Shown: piece by piece, positions 1 through 8,616 of the stretch
Position numbering within the stretch: the stretch's first letter is position 1
How the letters are laid out: every line of letters begins with the position of its first letter
NCBI GenBank assembly: GCA_947632305.1
Contig: CANROS010000006.1
Location: forward strand, 1 to 44,342
Reading direction: 5' to 3'
DNA length: 44,342 bases
Origin: an uncultured Paenalcaligenes sp.
Lineage (GTDB): Bacteria; Pseudomonadota; Gammaproteobacteria; Burkholderiales; Burkholderiaceae_B
Made by a program: the position numbers and the translations under genes
The notes under the pieces: model-generated
Seen by the model: only the letters and a program-made list of their open reading frames with translations
The model's database searches: none
What the model was told of the DNA's origin: nothing

Positions 1-45
1 TGTATGTAGGCATAGAATTTTTTATTTATTTTGGGAGTCTTAGAC

Positions 46-570
46 ATCGCAACCGAAAAGAAACATCGCACCAACGGCGAGATCCGTGTTAATGAAGTGC
101 GACTCATTGGTATTGAGGGTGAACAGCTTGGCATCGTTAAGCTAGCTCAGGCATTAGAAATGGCTGAAGAAAATGAGGTCGACTTGGTGGAAATTGCACC
201 CAGTGCAGCGCCACCTGTATGTCGTCTCATGGATTATGGCAAGTTCCGTTATCAGGAACAAAAACGTCAACAAGAAGCCAGAGCCAAGCAAAAAGTGATT
301 CAAATCAAAGAGGTGAAGTTCCGTCCTGCGACGGATGATGGCGATTACAATGTAAAACTACGTAATGTGCGCCGTTTCATCGAAGATGGGGATAAAGTCA
401 AAGTGTCACTACGTTTTAGAGGGCGCGAAATGGCTCACCAAGAGCTAGGTATGCGTGTTTTAGAGCGTGTACGTGATGACGTAGAGGAAATTTGCCAGGT
501 TGAATCTTTCCCTCGTTTGGAAGGACGTCAAATGGTGATGGTGCTTGCGCCGCGCAAAAAAGCGGTCTAA
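46..570 (+). CDS. infC: Translation initiation factor IF-3 (probable ATC start at 46; the TTG at 31 lacks an SD)
   Basis: Protein [29 protein letters not shown]...VMVLAPRKK is typical IF-3. GGGAG at 33-37 lies 8 nt before ATC 46. Confidence 0.93.
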   Translation: MATEKKHRTNGEIRVNEVRLIGIEGEQLGIVKLAQALEMAEENEVDLVEIAPSAAPPVCRLMDYGKFRYQEQKRQQEARAKQKVIQIKEVKFRPATDDGDYNVKLRNVRRFIEDGDKVKVSLRFRGREMAHQELGMRVLERVRDDVEEICQVESFPRLEGRQMVMVLAPRKKAV

Positions 571-597
571 TTCTTAATTACGTCTGCTACTTTACTG

Positions 598-632
598 CCC
601 CTTCGCGACTTAGGTTGCGAAGGGGTTTATTT
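598..632 (+). terminator. Rho-independent terminator after infC
   Basis: Perfect stem CCCCTTCGC / GCGAAGGGG (598-606 / 617-625) followed by TTTATTT. Confidence 0.75.
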
Positions 633-646
633 CGGGAGTCTCCATC

Positions 647-1609
647 ATGCACGTTTTATTTATCATTGATCCATTGCCGTCGCTATCTGCCTATAAAGAT
701 ACTTCTGTGGCAATGATGCGGGCCTTAATTGCACAGCAGCATACGATAAGTGTGGCTTTGCAAACGGATTTATACCTAGACCAAGGTCGCGTCAAGACTG
801 TAGCGCAGCCCATTAGCATCGATCCTCAAGCCAATTTGCATACTAAGTCTTGGTGGGCAGAAACGGGTGCAGCGTTGGATGTAGAGCTAAATCACTTTAG
901 CGCTGTCATTATGCGCAAAGATCCTCCTTTTGATATGGAGTATTTTTATTCAACGCACCTGTTAAGTTTTGCGCAAGAGCAAGGGGCTAAAGTATTTAAC
1001 ACGGGCGCAGCCTTGCGCAACCATCCGGAAAAGCTCGCCATTACTGAATTTCCTGAATTCACGCCGCCCACTTTAGTGACGCGTGATATGCAGCGTATTC
1101 GTGCTTTTCACCAAGAGTACAAAGATGTGATTGTGAAGCCGCTAGATGGCATGGGGGGTATGGGTATCTTCCGTATGCGCGAGGGTGAAGTTAACGTGGG
1201 CGCTATTTTAGAGACGTTGAGCAAAGACGGTGCTGAGACGTTGATGGTGCAGCGCTACATTCCTGAAATTACGGCTGGAGACAAACGTATCCTTATTATT
1301 AATGGCGAGCCTGTGCCTTATTGTTTAGCGCGTATCCCTTTGGCGGGCGAAACCAGAGGTAATTTGGCTGCTGGGGGGCGTGGTGTGGCTCAGCCCTTAA
1401 GCGAACGTGATTGGCATATCGCTAAAACTGTGGCCCCTAAATTGGTTGAGCGGGGTTTGTTTTTAGTGGGTTTGGATGTGATTGGTGACTATATCACCGA
1501 GATCAATGTGACGAGTCCTACTTGTTTTGTGGAAATCACAGAGCAGACCGATTGCAATGTGGGTGATTTATTCGCACAAGCATTAAGTGATGTGGTAATC
1601 AATGGTTAA
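647..1609 (+). CDS. gshB: Glutathione synthetase
   Basis: MHVLFIIDPLPSLSAYKDTSVAMMRA, ATP-grasp motif KPLDGMGGMGIFR, C-terminal INVTSPT. Confidence 0.93.
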   Translation: MHVLFIIDPLPSLSAYKDTSVAMMRALIAQQHTISVALQTDLYLDQGRVKTVAQPISIDPQANLHTKSWWAETGAALDVELNHFSAVIMRKDPPFDMEYFYSTHLLSFAQEQGAKVFNTGAALRNHPEKLAITEFPEFTPPTLVTRDMQRIRAFHQEYKDVIVKPLDGMGGMGIFRMREGEVNVGAILETLSKDGAETLMVQRYIPEITAGDKRILIINGEPVPYCLARIPLAGETRGNLAAGGRGVAQPLSERDWHIAKTVAPKLVERGLFLVGLDVIGDYITEINVTSPTCFVEITEQTDCNVGDLFAQALSDVVING

Positions 1610-2015
1610 TGGCTCAAACGTTGCGGTGGTTTTGGTCACGCATGCTCCTTTGGGCCAAGCGTTATATGCTTGCGCTGAGCATGTGTTGCAAAGTGAGCCC
1701 GCCTTAATGGTGGCTGATATTTTACCGGACGATCTACCGCAACCCTGGGTGAAAAAGCTGGTCAAGAAAATCGCAGATTTGGGAGCCCGAGATGTGCTGC
1801 TATTCTGCGATTTATATGGTTCTACCCCTTATCATATTGCGACTGATGTGCAACGTAAGCTTTCCCTAAGAGGGATGTGTGTGCATGTTATGTCTGGCGT
1901 GAATGTTGGTATGGTGCTCAAGGCACTCACAGATCCTACGCCTGAGCTAGAAAATTTGGTGACGAACATACTTGCCGCAACAACTAGAGGGATTGTGCAT
2001 CAGTCCCCGACGTAA
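1602..2015 (+). CDS. PTS system EIIA component, mannose/fructose family
   Basis: VLVTHAPLGQALYACAEHVL with phosphorylatable His and LLFCDLYGSTPYHIA; followed by HPr and EI genes. Confidence 0.88.
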   Translation: MVNGSNVAVVLVTHAPLGQALYACAEHVLQSEPALMVADILPDDLPQPWVKKLVKKIADLGARDVLLFCDLYGSTPYHIATDVQRKLSLRGMCVHVMSGVNVGMVLKALTDPTPELENLVTNILAATTRGIVHQSPT

Positions 2016-2026
2016 TCGTAAATATT

Positions 2027-2296
2027 ATGCCTTCAATAGAAATAGAAATTACCAATAAATTGGGTTTACATGCTCGAGCTGCTGCTAAATTGACTAAGTT
2101 AGCGGGTCAATTTAAAAGCGATATATATATTGCTAGAGCAGATAAGCGTGTTAATGCAAAAAGTATCATGGGAGTTATGATGCTGGCAGCAGGGCTTGGG
2201 GTAACAGTAAAACTCGATGCAGAGGGTGAGGATGCTGACGAGGCATTGACTGCTTTGGCCAACCTATTTGCTAATAAATTCGATGAAGAGCAATAA
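2027..2296 (+). CDS. ptsH: Phosphocarrier protein HPr
   Basis: NKLGLHARAAAKLTKLA (active His) and VNAKSIMGVMMLAA (Ser46 region). Confidence 0.93.
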   Translation: MPSIEIEITNKLGLHARAAAKLTKLAGQFKSDIYIARADKRVNAKSIMGVMMLAAGLGVTVKLDAEGEDADEALTALANLFANKFDEEQ

Positions 2297-2302
2297 CGTT
2301 TT

Positions 2303-4048
2303 ATGACTCAAACGGACTTTTCAACTGCGATGTGGACCTTAGCAGGGCAGGGCGTGGTCAATGGGTATGCCATAGGTAAAGCGGCGGTAATGGGGGCTGC
2401 TGCCTTAGAGGTGGCTCATTATTACATTGATGCCGAGGCGGCTGAGGCGGAGTGCACCAGATTGCATAAAGCCATGGATCAGGCGCGTGAAGACTTAGAG
2501 CTTATCGCGCAGCAGCTGCCTGCGGATGCACCGCTTGAGATTGTGCCGGTCTTAGAGGTGCATCGTCTTTTGTTGGATGATCCCATGCTTAGGTTGCAAA
2601 GCAGCGCTTATATTACCGAGCGTTTATATAATGCAGAGTGGGCTTTGACGACTCAAGGGCAAAATTTAGCGGCTCAATTTGAGCAAATTGAAGACCCTTA
2701 TTTGCGTGAGCGCAGCGCTGATATCCGACAAGTCATAGAACGTGTTTTGCTGATATTGAATGGGCAGCCAGCCGTGCAGCAGGAGCTGGCTTTGCATGCA
2801 GAGGCCCAAGACGGTGGGTTGATTGTAGTGGCCCGCGACATTTCTCCTGCTGACATGCTGCGTTTGCGCAAGATACGATTTTCTGCTTTTTTGACGGATT
2901 TGGGCGGCCCCACTTCACATACCGCTATTGTGGCACGCAGCATGAATATTCCTGCCATAGTGGGTTTAGGGGATTTGCGCCGGATGGTGCGTGATGGCGA
3001 TATGCTGATTGTGGATGGATTTAAGGGGGTGGTGATTGTGAACCCCCCTGAGGCTATCTTGCAGGAATACCGCAAATTGCGGGCTGAACACCTAGGGCAG
3101 CGCGAGCAGTTGGCTCAATTGCGCGATACGCCTGCGGTAACCCTGGACGGGGTGTCTATACAGCTTGAGGCAAATATTGAGCTTCCTGACGAGGCGCAGG
3201 CGGCTTTTGAGGCGGGCGCTGATGGCATAGGGTTGTTTCGCAGTGAGTTTTTGTTTATGGGGCGTTCCACGCTACCTACGGAGCAAGAGCAGTTCGAAGC
3301 GTATTCGACCGTAGTGCAGGCGATGCAAGGGCGCCCGGTGACGATTCGTACTTTGGATTTGGGTTCAGATAAGACTCTGGATGGTGAAAAAACAGTGGCG
3401 ACAAACCCAGCCTTGGGTCTGCGGGCCGTGCGCTATTGTTTAACTCGTCCTGAGTTGTTTAAAACTCAATTGCGAGCTTTGTTGCGTGCTTCTCAGTTTG
3501 GCTTAGTGAGAGTTTTAATTCCTATGATCTCTTCTATGGGCGAAGTGAAAGCGGTGCGTCACGCTTTAGAGCTGGCTGAGCATAGTTTGCGTAACGAAGG
3601 GGTGAAAGGGGCCTTTAATTATGAGCTTGGGGCCATGGTTGAGGTGCCAGCTATTGCTATAGCCATAGAGCCATTTGCTCAGAATTTAGATTTTTTATCT
3701 ATAGGCACTAATGATTTAATTCAGTATGTTTTGGCTGTAGATCGAACGGATGCGGAAGTCGCTGGGCTGTATGACCCAATGCATCCAGCCGTGTTGCGCT
3801 TGATTGCACACACCATTAATCGGGCTGAAAATTATGGTAAGCCTGTCTCTGTGTGTGGTGAAATGGCTGGGGATGCGCAATTAACGAATATGCTGCTAGG
3901 GCTGGGGTTGCGTTGTTTTTCTATGCCAGCATCACAGATAGCGTTAGTTAAACAAGAGGTTTTAAAAGCGCATTCAGTGGCGTTACGTCGCAAAGTGGCT
4001 GCAGCTTTAAATAGGGCTGAGCGAGTTGATTTGCAAAAACTGAACTAA
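2303..4048 (+). CDS. ptsI: Phosphoenolpyruvate-protein phosphotransferase (Enzyme I)
   Basis: GGPTSHTAIVARSMNIPAIVG active site, GIGLFRSEFLFMGR, SIGTNDLIQYVLAVDR, VCGEMAGD. Confidence 0.95.
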   Translation: MTQTDFSTAMWTLAGQGVVNGYAIGKAAVMGAAALEVAHYYIDAEAAEAECTRLHKAMDQAREDLELIAQQLPADAPLEIVPVLEVHRLLLDDPMLRLQSSAYITERLYNAEWALTTQGQNLAAQFEQIEDPYLRERSADIRQVIERVLLILNGQPAVQQELALHAEAQDGGLIVVARDISPADMLRLRKIRFSAFLTDLGGPTSHTAIVARSMNIPAIVGLGDLRRMVRDGDMLIVDGFKGVVIVNPPEAILQEYRKLRAEHLGQREQLAQLRDTPAVTLDGVSIQLEANIELPDEAQAAFEAGADGIGLFRSEFLFMGRSTLPTEQEQFEAYSTVVQAMQGRPVTIRTLDLGSDKTLDGEKTVATNPALGLRAVRYCLTRPELFKTQLRALLRASQFGLVRVLIPMISSMGEVKAVRHALELAEHSLRNEGVKGAFNYELGAMVEVPAIAIAIEPFAQNLDFLSIGTNDLIQYVLAVDRTDAEVAGLYDPMHPAVLRLIAHTINRAENYGKPVSVCGEMAGDAQLTNMLLGLGLRCFSMPASQIALVKQEVLKAHSVALRRKVAAALNRAERVDLQKLN

Positions 4049-4295
4049 TGAGCACACAATATGCTGTTATTAGGTCTATGGGTGATGGCCTAAATGTAAC
4101 GAAAAAAGCAATTCGTATCGTTGAAAGCAGATAAACCCCATTAAACATAAAAAACATTCGTGTTTACACTTACAATGTTACGGTTCGGATACGTGTGTTT
4201 ACACTAGGTTGCTTGCGTCCGATGTAGAGGTGGTTAGAATTAATTGTAACAAGGGCCTGATCAAGGCACCTGCTGGTTTTATTAAAAGGAATGAT

Positions 4296-4787
4296 ATGAA
4301 AAAGACACGCTTATCCCTTGCTATTTTGGCTTCATTTTCTGTGGCTCTGTTGGCTGCTTGCTCTGAGGATAGCAAAGACACAGCGCAGCCAGCTCCTGCT
4401 CCAGTGGTAGAGACACCAGCAGCAACGCCGGCACCGGCTCCCGTACCTGCTCCTACACCTACTCAAATGGAAGTAGAAGCTGAGGAGTTCAAAACGGATA
4501 CTCGAGAAGCAGCACAAGATGCAAAAGAGGACACTCAAAAAGCAGCTGAAGACCTAAAGGAAAAAGCTGAAGAGTTAAAAGAGGACTCTAAAGACGGCGC
4601 TGAAGATGCAAAAGAAAGCATCAAAGAGCGTGCAGAAGAGATTAAAGATAAAGCAGCTGAGTTAGCTGATAAAGTAGCTGACGACGCTTCCCATGCAGCT
4701 ACGGCCACTAATGATGCAATTAAAGAAGCCGCTGCTAAGGCAGATGAGGCGATTCAAAACGCGATTGGCGGTGACAAAGCCGAGTAA
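4296..4787 (+). CDS. Lipoprotein with proline-rich linker and LEA/apolipoprotein-like 11-residue repeats
   Basis: MKKTRLSLAILASFSVALLAAC lipobox; APAPVPAPTPTQ linker; amphipathic Lys/Glu/Ala repeat region. ATG at 4296 preceded by AAAAGGA. Confidence 0.8.
   Translation: MKKTRLSLAILASFSVALLAACSEDSKDTAQPAPAPVVETPAATPAPAPVPAPTPTQMEVEAEEFKTDTREAAQDAKEDTQKAAEDLKEKAEELKEDSKDGAEDAKESIKERAEEIKDKAAELADKVADDASHAATATNDAIKEAAAKADEAIQNAIGGDKAE
4491..4754 (+). repeat. Eight consecutive degenerate 11-codon (33-bp) units inside the lipoprotein gene
   Basis: KTDTREAAQDA KEDTQKAAEDL KEKAEELKEDS KDGAEDAKESI KERAEEIKDKA AELADKVADDA SHAATATNDAI KEAAAKADEAI. Confidence 0.75.
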
Positions 4788-4812
4788 AAAGCGTTGCTTC
4801 TAGGTTTTATTA

Positions 4813-4836
4813 AGCCGCCGTTGTGCGGCTTTTTTG
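4813..4836 (+). terminator. Rho-independent terminator after the lipoprotein gene
   Basis: AGCCGC-CGTTGT-GCGGCT followed by TTTTTT. Confidence 0.75.
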
Positions 4837-4872
4837 TTTAAACTAGTGGTGTTAATAGAAAGGAGAAGGATC

Positions 4873-5136
4873 ATGAGCTCACGTAATGATATTTTTAGTC
4901 AGTTACAGCAAAACGTTTCAGATTTAATTGCTAATAGTCCTGCGGCAGATTTAGAAAAAAACCTCAAGGCGTTTATGGGGCAAACCTTTAATCGTATGGA
5001 TTTGCTCACGCGCGACGAGTTTGATACTCAGGTTGCCTTGTTAGAGCGAGCCTTGGCTCGTGTAGCGGCTCTAGAGCACCGAGTTCAAGAGTTAGAGCTT
5101 AAACTGGCGCAACAACAGCCTCAAGCAGAGTCCTAA
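4873..5136 (+). CDS. ubiK: Ubiquinone biosynthesis accessory factor UbiK (BMFP/YqiC family)
   Basis: MSSRNDIFSQLQQNVSDLI...NRMDLLTRDEFDTQVALLERALARVAALE; AGGAGAAGG SD. Confidence 0.85.
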   Translation: MSSRNDIFSQLQQNVSDLIANSPAADLEKNLKAFMGQTFNRMDLLTRDEFDTQVALLERALARVAALEHRVQELELKLAQQQPQAES

Positions 5137-5172
5137 CTACGTAGTACTCCTCTTGGATCTAACTAGCACCTT

Positions 5173-5210
5173 TATGCCGTAACACTTTTTGTTTTACGGC
5201 ATACTTTTTT
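5173..5210 (+). terminator. Rho-independent terminator after ubiK
   Basis: Perfect 10-bp stem TATGCCGTAA / TTACGGCATA followed by CTTTTTT. Confidence 0.75.
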
Positions 5211-5232
5211 AAAAAGACAAAAAGGGCGTGCT

Positions 5233-6765
5233 ATGAGTTTGGCTATATTAAATAGTGGAGTACTGTTAGGGGTTGAGATGATCCCGGTCCGAGTCGAGGT
5301 CCATGTGGGGTCTGGGTTGCCTAGCTTTACGGTAGTGGGCATGCCGGATACGGGGGTGAGGGAAAGTCGTGAACGAGTTCGAGCCGCTATTATCAATAGT
5401 GGTTTTAGTTTTCCTGTAGCGCGGATTACGGTGAATTTGGCTCCGGCTGACTTGCCTAAGGACTCAGGTCGCTTTGATTTGGCGATTGCCCTAGGCGTGC
5501 TTTTGGCATCGGGGCAGTTAGCGACAAAGCAAGCAGAGACAGAGCCGCCTTGTTTAGAGAATTACTTTTTTGCAGGCGAGCTTTCTCTTACGGGGGCGGT
5601 GGTGGCGGTAACGGGCTCTTTGGCGTTGGCTTGCGGTGTGCGACAGCAATTGCCACATAAAACCTTAGTGTTGCCTACAGAGTCTGCACGCTTGGCCGCC
5701 TATGTACCAGACTTGTCTGTGCTGGCTGTGCAAAGTCTTTATGAAGCAACGCAAATTTTGTGTGGCTATGAAGAGGCAGAGCTTATGCCACGGGGGCTGC
5801 CGCCTTTGGTTGCATCGATGCCGTTTTGTATGTCAGAGGTTGTAGGGCAGCTTCAGGCGAGATTGGCTTTGGAAATAGCGGCGGCAGGCGGACATAGTCT
5901 TTTGTTTTGTGGGCCGCCGGGTGTGGGTAAAAGCATGTTGGCACAGCGTTTACCGAGTCTGTTGCCTGAATTGCCGCTTCAGCAACAGTTAGAAGTGGCT
6001 GTTTTGCATCAAATGGGGAACCATACCGATCAAAATTTTGCTTTAACGGCTACGCCGCCTTATAGGGCGCCTCATCATTCGTGTACCGTGCCGGCGATGG
6101 TGGGTGGTGGGCGTTATATTCGCCCCGGAGAAATTAGCCTAGCGCATTATGGCGTGTTATTTATGGATGAGTTTCCTGAGTTTGAGAGGCGCGTTTTAGA
6201 GTCCTTGCGTGAGCCGTTGGAAAGCGGTGAAATTTTCATTGCGCGTGCGAATCAGCGCAGTCGCTTTCCTGCGCAGTTCCAGTTGGTTGCCGCGATGAAC
6301 CCGTGTCCTTGTGGTTATTTAGGGCATGCGCAGCGCACTTGCCGCTGTACAGCGGATCAGGTCACTAAGTACAGAAATAAATTGTCAGGCCCTTTGTTGG
6401 ATCGCATCGATTTGCATGTCTGGTTACCGTTCGAGGTGACGGATTTTTCTGCTCAGCCACGAGCAGAGGGCTCTGGCTCTATTCGAGATAGAGTTGAGCA
6501 AGCTCGGCATAGGCAGCAGCACAGGCAGGGTTGCTTAAATGCGCAGTTGCGAGGCGAACAATTAACGCAACATATGCAGTTAAGCGCTGTGGCGCAACAG
6601 CTGCTTTTACGAGCTGTACAGAAATGGGGCTGGTCGTTGCGGGTGGTGCAGCGTCTGCAGCGTATTGGTAGAACTATTGCTGATTTGGCTCAAAGTCCTG
6701 AGGTAACAGAGGAACATGTGGCGTTGGCCATGCAGTTTAGGGAGCAAAACGAGCCTAAAGCCTAG
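5233..6765 (+). CDS. comM: YifB/ComM family Mg-chelatase-like AAA+ ATPase
   Basis: GVEMIPVRVEVHVGSGLPSFTVVGMPDTGVRESRERVRAAI, Walker A CGPPGVGKSML, FMDEFPEF, MNPCPCGYLGH. Confidence 0.93.
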   Translation: MSLAILNSGVLLGVEMIPVRVEVHVGSGLPSFTVVGMPDTGVRESRERVRAAIINSGFSFPVARITVNLAPADLPKDSGRFDLAIALGVLLASGQLATKQAETEPPCLENYFFAGELSLTGAVVAVTGSLALACGVRQQLPHKTLVLPTESARLAAYVPDLSVLAVQSLYEATQILCGYEEAELMPRGLPPLVASMPFCMSEVVGQLQARLALEIAAAGGHSLLFCGPPGVGKSMLAQRLPSLLPELPLQQQLEVAVLHQMGNHTDQNFALTATPPYRAPHHSCTVPAMVGGGRYIRPGEISLAHYGVLFMDEFPEFERRVLESLREPLESGEIFIARANQRSRFPAQFQLVAAMNPCPCGYLGHAQRTCRCTADQVTKYRNKLSGPLLDRIDLHVWLPFEVTDFSAQPRAEGSGSIRDRVEQARHRQQHRQGCLNAQLRGEQLTQHMQLSAVAQQLLLRAVQKWGWSLRVVQRLQRIGRTIADLAQSPEVTEEHVALAMQFREQNEPKA

Positions 6766-6771
6766 TTTTAA

Positions 6772-6800
6772 TGGACAAATTCATTTTTTACTTTTATAAT
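6772..6800 (+). promoter_or_regulatory. Putative sigma70 promoter for rpmI-rplT
   Basis: TGGACA (6772-6777), 17 bp spacer, TATAAT (6795-6800); just after the comM stop. Confidence 0.65.
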
Positions 6801-6922
6801 TTTCTTTTTATTGGGTTTCATTTACTTAATAAAAAAACAATAAGTGTCTATCGGGTTATTTAAAGCGTAGCTTATCAGTTTTAGTTGCCACCCATGGTCA
6901 CAACTTAATTTTGAGTGTTCTT

Positions 6923-7120
6923 ATGCCTAAAATGAAAACAAAGCGTGGCGCAGCCAAACGCTTTCAAGTACGTGGCAGTGGTTCCATCAAGCGTGGTCAG
7001 GCGTTCAAACGTCACATCTTGACCAAGAAAACCACTAAAAACAAACGTCAACTACGTGGTGCTGTAGAAGTTCACAGTGCTGACGTTGCATCCGTTAAAC
7101 AGATGCTTCCTTTTGCTTGA
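6923..7120 (+). CDS. rpmI: 50S ribosomal protein L35
   Basis: [36 protein letters not shown]. Confidence 0.96.
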   Translation: MPKMKTKRGAAKRFQVRGSGSIKRGQAFKRHILTKKTTKNKRQLRGAVEVHSADVASVKQMLPFA

Positions 7121-7135
7121 TTGGAGTACTAATAC

Positions 7136-7495
7136 ATGTCACGCGTAAAACGTGGGGTTAACGCCCGTGCACGTCACAAAAAAGTTTTAGCCGAAGCCAA
7201 AGGCTTCCGTGGTCGCCGCAGCACCGTATACCGTGTTGCTAAACAGGCGGTAATGAAAGCAGGTCAATACGCTTACCGCGACCGTCGTAATCGCAAGCGC
7301 GTATTCCGTGCTTTGTGGATCACACGTATCAACGCTGCTTGCCGCGAACTTGATCTCACATACAGCCAGTTCATCGCTGGTTTAAACAAAGCTAATATCG
7401 AGCTAGATCGTAAAGTATTGGCAGATATGGCTGTAAACGATAAAGCCGGTTTTGCTGCAGTAGTTGCTCAGGCCAAGACTGCTTTGGCTGCTTAA
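7136..7495 (+). CDS. rplT: 50S ribosomal protein L20
   Basis: [55 protein letters not shown]. Confidence 0.97.
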   Translation: MSRVKRGVNARARHKKVLAEAKGFRGRRSTVYRVAKQAVMKAGQYAYRDRRNRKRVFRALWITRINAACRELDLTYSQFIAGLNKANIELDRKVLADMAVNDKAGFAAVVAQAKTALAA

Positions 7496-7521
7496 TAAGC
7501 ACAAATCGATTCAGTATGTGT

Positions 7522-7556
7522 ACAAACGGGCTCTCTATAGGGCCCGTTTGTTTTTG
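7522..7556 (+). terminator. Terminator/attenuator hairpin between rplT and pheS
   Basis: Perfect 10-bp stem ACAAACGGGC / GCCCGTTTGT (7522-7531 / 7542-7551) with a T-rich tail, 17-22 nt before the pheS ATG. Confidence 0.65.
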
Positions 7557-7572
7557 GAAATAGACTTTAGAC

Positions 7573-8595
7573 ATGACATTATCAGCCGACGATATAATCC
7601 AACGTGCGCAGACGCTTTTTGCCGAATCTGCTGACGCGGTGGCTTTGGAAAATGCCAAAGCTGTTTTTTTAGGCAAGCAGGGCGAAATTACTGCTTTGAT
7701 GAAAGGCATGGCTCAACTCAGCCACGAGGAAAAGCGAACTCGAGGCGCAGAGATTAACCAACTTAAGCGCCAAATTGAAGCGTTACTCAATGATCGTCGT
7801 GCCGAGCTAGCACAGGCCGAGCTAAATCAACGTTTGGCCTCTGAAGCCATAGATGTCAGCTTGCCAGGGCGTGGTCGTCAAATGGGTGGCATTCACCCAG
7901 TAATCAAGACTTGGCAGCGTGTCGAAGCTATTTTCCGTTCTATTGGTTTTGATGTGGCTGATGGTCCAGAAATTGAAAACGATTGGACTAACTTCACTGC
8001 GCTTAATAACCCAGAAAATCATCCGGCTCGCTCTATGCAGGATACTTTTTATGTGGACATGAAAGACCAGAGTGGTTTGCCGCTTTTGTTGCGTACGCAT
8101 ACCAGCCCTATGCAGGTTCGTTATGCGCGCATGCATAAACCACCTATTAAAGTTATTGCTCCTGGGCGTACCTATAGGGTCGATAGTGATGCCACGCACT
8201 CTCCCATGTTTCATCAGGTCGAGGGGTTGTGGATCGCAGAAGACATTTCTTTTGCTGACCTAAAAGGGGTTTACACAAACTTCTTGCGTGCTTTCTTTGA
8301 AACCGATGATTTGGTCGTTCGATTCCGACCTTCTTTCTTCCCGTTTACTGAGCCTTCTGCAGAAATCGATATGATGTTTAGCTCGGGGCCTAACAAGGGC
8401 AAATGGCTAGAAATCTCCGGTTCTGGGCAGGTGCATCCAGATGTAGTGCGTAACTTTGGTTTAGACCCAGAGAAATACATAGGGTTTGCTTTTGGTTCTG
8501 GTCTAGAACGTTTGACTATGTTGAGATATGGTGTAAACGATCTACGTCAGTTCTTTGAGGGCGATTTGCGTTTCTTAAAGCAGTTTAATTCTTAA
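7573..8595 (+). CDS. pheS: Phenylalanyl-tRNA synthetase alpha subunit
   Basis: [62 protein letters not shown]. Confidence 0.96.
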   Translation: MTLSADDIIQRAQTLFAESADAVALENAKAVFLGKQGEITALMKGMAQLSHEEKRTRGAEINQLKRQIEALLNDRRAELAQAELNQRLASEAIDVSLPGRGRQMGGIHPVIKTWQRVEAIFRSIGFDVADGPEIENDWTNFTALNNPENHPARSMQDTFYVDMKDQSGLPLLLRTHTSPMQVRYARMHKPPIKVIAPGRTYRVDSDATHSPMFHQVEGLWIAEDISFADLKGVYTNFLRAFFETDDLVVRFRPSFFPFTEPSAEIDMMFSSGPNKGKWLEISGSGQVHPDVVRNFGLDPEKYIGFAFGSGLERLTMLRYGVNDLRQFFEGDLRFLKQFNS

Positions 8596-8616
8596 TCTCA
8601 GTCTGGGTCTTTACGC

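Noticed and set aside
2698-3075. 125-aa minus-strand ORF inside ptsI
   Set aside because: Antisense to a clearly coding, conserved gene; composition looks like shadow translation (Ser/Arg/Pro-rich) with no recognisable domain.
4209-4295. N-terminal extension of the lipoprotein ORF (MLASDVEVVRINCNK...)
   Set aside because: The ATG at 4296 has an SD and starts a canonical lipoprotein signal peptide; the extension would bury it.
7516-7563. 15-codon leader-peptide-like frame overlapping the pheS attenuator hairpin
   Set aside because: No SD and only one Phe codon; not convincing as a Phe leader peptide.
7822-8214. 130-aa minus-strand ORF inside pheS
   Set aside because: Shadow ORF opposite conserved pheS; no SD or family signal.
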